A DNA stretch of 64,000 nt from Epiperipatus broadwayi (taxonomy: Eukaryota > Onychophora > Udeonychophora > Euonychophora > Peripatidae). Of this stretch, positions 61,860 to 64,000 are shown piece by piece. Under the pieces are notes generated by a model, which was not told where the DNA came from, did no database searches, and saw nothing but the letters and a program-made list of their open reading frames with translations. Location: contig JAQFVV010006246.1 of assembly GCA_028023455.1 (NCBI GenBank), positions 5,100,363 through 5,164,362 of the forward strand, in the 5' to 3' direction. A program made the position numbers and the translations under genes. The first letter of the stretch is position 1. Each line of letters starts with the position of its first letter.

Positions 61860-63359
61860 GTGGTTTATCTTAAGTTTAAAGATGATGAATACACATTATT
61901 TTTAATAACAAGGCTTTGTTGCATCAATTTAGATTATTTTGAAGATGATTTCTTAAAACAGAAAATTGTGGCTAACTTTTCTCTAAATTTCATTGATACT
62001 TCTATTAAACTGAGAGACTGCAAACCTCTCAAGCACTTATAACTATCAACAGCCAATCAGATCGTAAACACTGAGACAGAGAATTTAACAAAAAAAGGGT
62101 GGTTCCACCCTCTTCTTTACTTGTCTTTCTATGTATCCAAGCCAGTCTAAAGTACTCAGATCTGAAAGCATGAATCTTAAATATCTTCACACTCAACTCA
62201 CTGAGTTCAAATTACAAACATACAGCGTGAAATCTTTTGATTTACTACGCAGTAGTTTTTCGTTGTTATAACTTGCAGCAATATATGTAAATAATATTTA
62301 TTTTATAAAGTGCAGACAGTATTGAAATTAAACTGAGAGACTGCAAGCCTCTCAAGCACTTATAACTATCAACAGCCAATCAGATCGTAAACACTGAGAC
62401 AAAGAATTTAGCAAGAAAAGGGTGATTCCACCCTCTTCTTTACTTGTCTTTCTATATATCCAAGCTCATATCTGCAAGCATGAATCTTAAATATCTTCAC
62501 ACTCAACTCACTGAGTTCAAATTACAAACATACAGCATGAAATCTTTCGATTTACCACGCAGTAGTTTTTTTTTTCGATGTTATAACTTGCAGCAATATA
62601 TGTAAATAATATTTATTTTATAAAGTGCAGACAGTATTGAAATTAAACTGAGAGACTGCAAACCTCTCAAGCACTTATAACTATCAACAGCCAATCAGAT
62701 CGTAAACACTGAGACAAAGAATTTAACAAGAAAAGGGTGGTTCCACCCTCTTCTTTACTTGTCTTTCTATATATCCAAGCCAGTCTAAAGTACTTAGATC
62801 TGAAAGCATGAATCTTAAATATCTTCACACTCAACTCACTGAGTTCAAATTACAAACATATAGCGTGAAATCTTTCGATTTACTATGCAGTAGTTTTTCG
62901 ATATTATAACTTGCAGTAATATATGTAAATAATATTTATTTTGCTGCAAGTTATAACATCGAAAAACTACTGCGTAGTAAATCGAAAGATTTCACGCTGT
63001 ATGTTTGTAATTTGAACTCAGTGAGTTGAGTGTGAAGATATTTAAGATTCATGCTTTCAGATCTGAGTACTTTAGACTGGCTTGGATATATAGAAAGACA
63101 AGTAAAGAAGAGGATGGAACCACCCTTTTCTTGTTAAATCCTCTGTCTCAGTGTTTACGATCTGATTGGCTGTTGATAGTTATAAGCGCTTGAGAGGTTT
63201 GCAGTCTCTCAGTTTAATTTCAATACCGTCTGCACTTTATAAAATAAATATTATGATACTTCTATGAAATCTAGTTATTTCTATTTGGAAACTAACCGTT
63301 TTGCCATCTATGACAACCAAGACACTGAAATAAACATAAAGTATTTCAAATATGATTAA
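61860..63359 (+). other. Open segment split by the repeat array
   Basis: An open frame running through 61860-62005 is continued in frame at 63266-63359 once the array and one copy of its target duplication are set aside (about 79 codons to a TAA at 63357). It starts without an ATG. The peptide has no recognisable domain and does not resemble the next ABAT exon. Coding function is doubtful, but the continuity supports the array being a later insertion. Confidence 0.3.
62006..63254. mobile_element. Array of three direct and one inverted ~315 bp units with 11 bp target duplication
   Basis: Units start at about 62006, 62329 and 62644 (spacings 323 and 315 bp). Each begins AAACTGAGAGACTGCAA and contains ATCAACAGCCAATCAGATCG and GGGTGGTTCCACCC. 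The third breaks off at 62941, where an inverted unit (62942-63254) begins. The array is flanked by GATACTTCTAT at 61995-62005 and 63255-63265, a clean target duplication, so the whole array behaves as one insertion. Because first and last units are in opposite orientation, it has long terminal inverted repeats. Differences among units are few. No protein is encoded. Confidence 0.85.
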
Positions 63360-64000
63360 ACAAACCACAAAATAAATATTATTATAGATTATATATATTT
63401 ATCATGATACCATTCATATTTCTAGACATTGTAAATCTTTTCTGAGTCTTCTTGACAATGCAAGAAACATTTCACCAAACTTCTTGATTGAAAAAAGATT
63501 TTTAAAATATCAGAATTATTCATATATTGTGCATCTACTTTTATTTTAATGACAATGATTTATATCAAAAGCCTGGCTTAGCAAAGTAATAAATATTGTT
63601 TTATACCAAAAATTATTAGTGTAATAGTTGATAATTATCTTCATACTCTTATAGAATTTATTTTATTACATATTACCTATGCTATATATATAATTAATAG
63701 AAATGGAGATAATATCCATGAAATAGAAGTAAACTTTAACCTTTGATGTTACCAAGAAATTATCAATTATTACTAATTGACAATTCCTGAGCTAAGCAGT
63801 TTTTTTCATAAACCTATAATAGTTTTTTTATTGGTGGTCTTTTTATTGAAATAAAAGGGATTCTCTTTTACTTCAAACCCAAGTTATTATATGGATTTAA
63901 ACCCAGAAAGCTTATTTTTATAGGTGTGAGAATGTGAAAGAATAGTATCTTTCTTGACATTCTGCAAATAATATTTTTAACTGCTGCAGAGAGTTGTATA
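63360..64000. other. ABAT intron 3, no feature recognised
   Basis: AT-rich. No acceptor followed by the expected next ABAT block (a Tyr-Ser/Asn-His-Pro start) was found. Confidence 0.5.

Noticed and set aside
61860-62042. Next exon of ABAT
   Set aside because: The peptide does not resemble the expected following segment and the phase does not fit the exit of exon 3.
1-64000. CRISPR arrays, bacterial operons, terminators or riboswitches
   Set aside because: Introns, LINEs, SINE-like repeats and a mitochondrial enzyme show that this is animal nuclear DNA. The repeat arrays seen are transposon-derived and lack regular spacers.

Overview
This is AT-rich animal nuclear DNA. The only host gene I can identify with confidence is the 5' part of a plus-strand gene for mitochondrial 4-aminobutyrate aminotransferase (GABA transaminase, ABAT). 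Three coding exons are visible: 8073-8151 (start codon and mitochondrial leader), 38406-38521 and 61671-61788. Their splice phases join without a break into residues 1-105 of a protein that is about 500 residues long in its family. The introns are about 30.3 kb and 23.1 kb, and the rest of the gene lies beyond the right edge. Long TE-filled introns, RTE, jockey/CR1-like and Penelope-like retroelements, tRNA-derived SINE-like repeats and many foldback elements suggest a large invertebrate genome. A mollusc, perhaps a cephalopod, is my guess and not something the sequence proves.

Layout. 0-8 kb, upstream of ABAT: a broken hAT transposase (ZMYM1-like) carrying a foldback insertion, then a TIR-bounded element with tandemly duplicated exon-like cassettes, then the ABAT 5' flank. 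8-38 kb, intron 1: a large foldback (9.5-10.4 kb) and relatives at 13.8-14.5 kb that carry hammerhead-ribozyme-like cores; an isolated exon-like open segment with a good splice donor (11.94 kb); a decayed LINE (14.6-16.1 kb); two Penelope-like 3' ends in inverted arrangement (20.2-21.6 kb); and two copies of one minus-strand jockey/CR1-like LINE (26.9-37.6 kb) arranged head to tail, the first split by a 1.9 kb solo-LTR-like insertion and the second by a foldback.

38-62 kb, intron 2: nested foldbacks, two copies of a 100 bp tRNA-derived repeat, a second solo-LTR-like copy, a decayed Ty3/gypsy gag-pol, a nearly intact RTE-type LINE (53.6-56.6 kb) with two frameshifts and one stop, a coiled-coil coding remnant on the minus strand, and a 0.6 kb foldback ending about 150 bp before exon 3. 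62-64 kb, intron 3: an array of three direct and one inverted ~315 bp units flanked by an 11 bp target duplication.

The non-ABAT content is mostly mobile DNA at different stages of decay, so there is no operon-like cooperation among genes. The best leads for something new are the hammerhead-like cores, the direct-plus-inverted array, the duplicated exon-like cassettes at 5.2-6.0 kb and the orphan exon at 11.94 kb.
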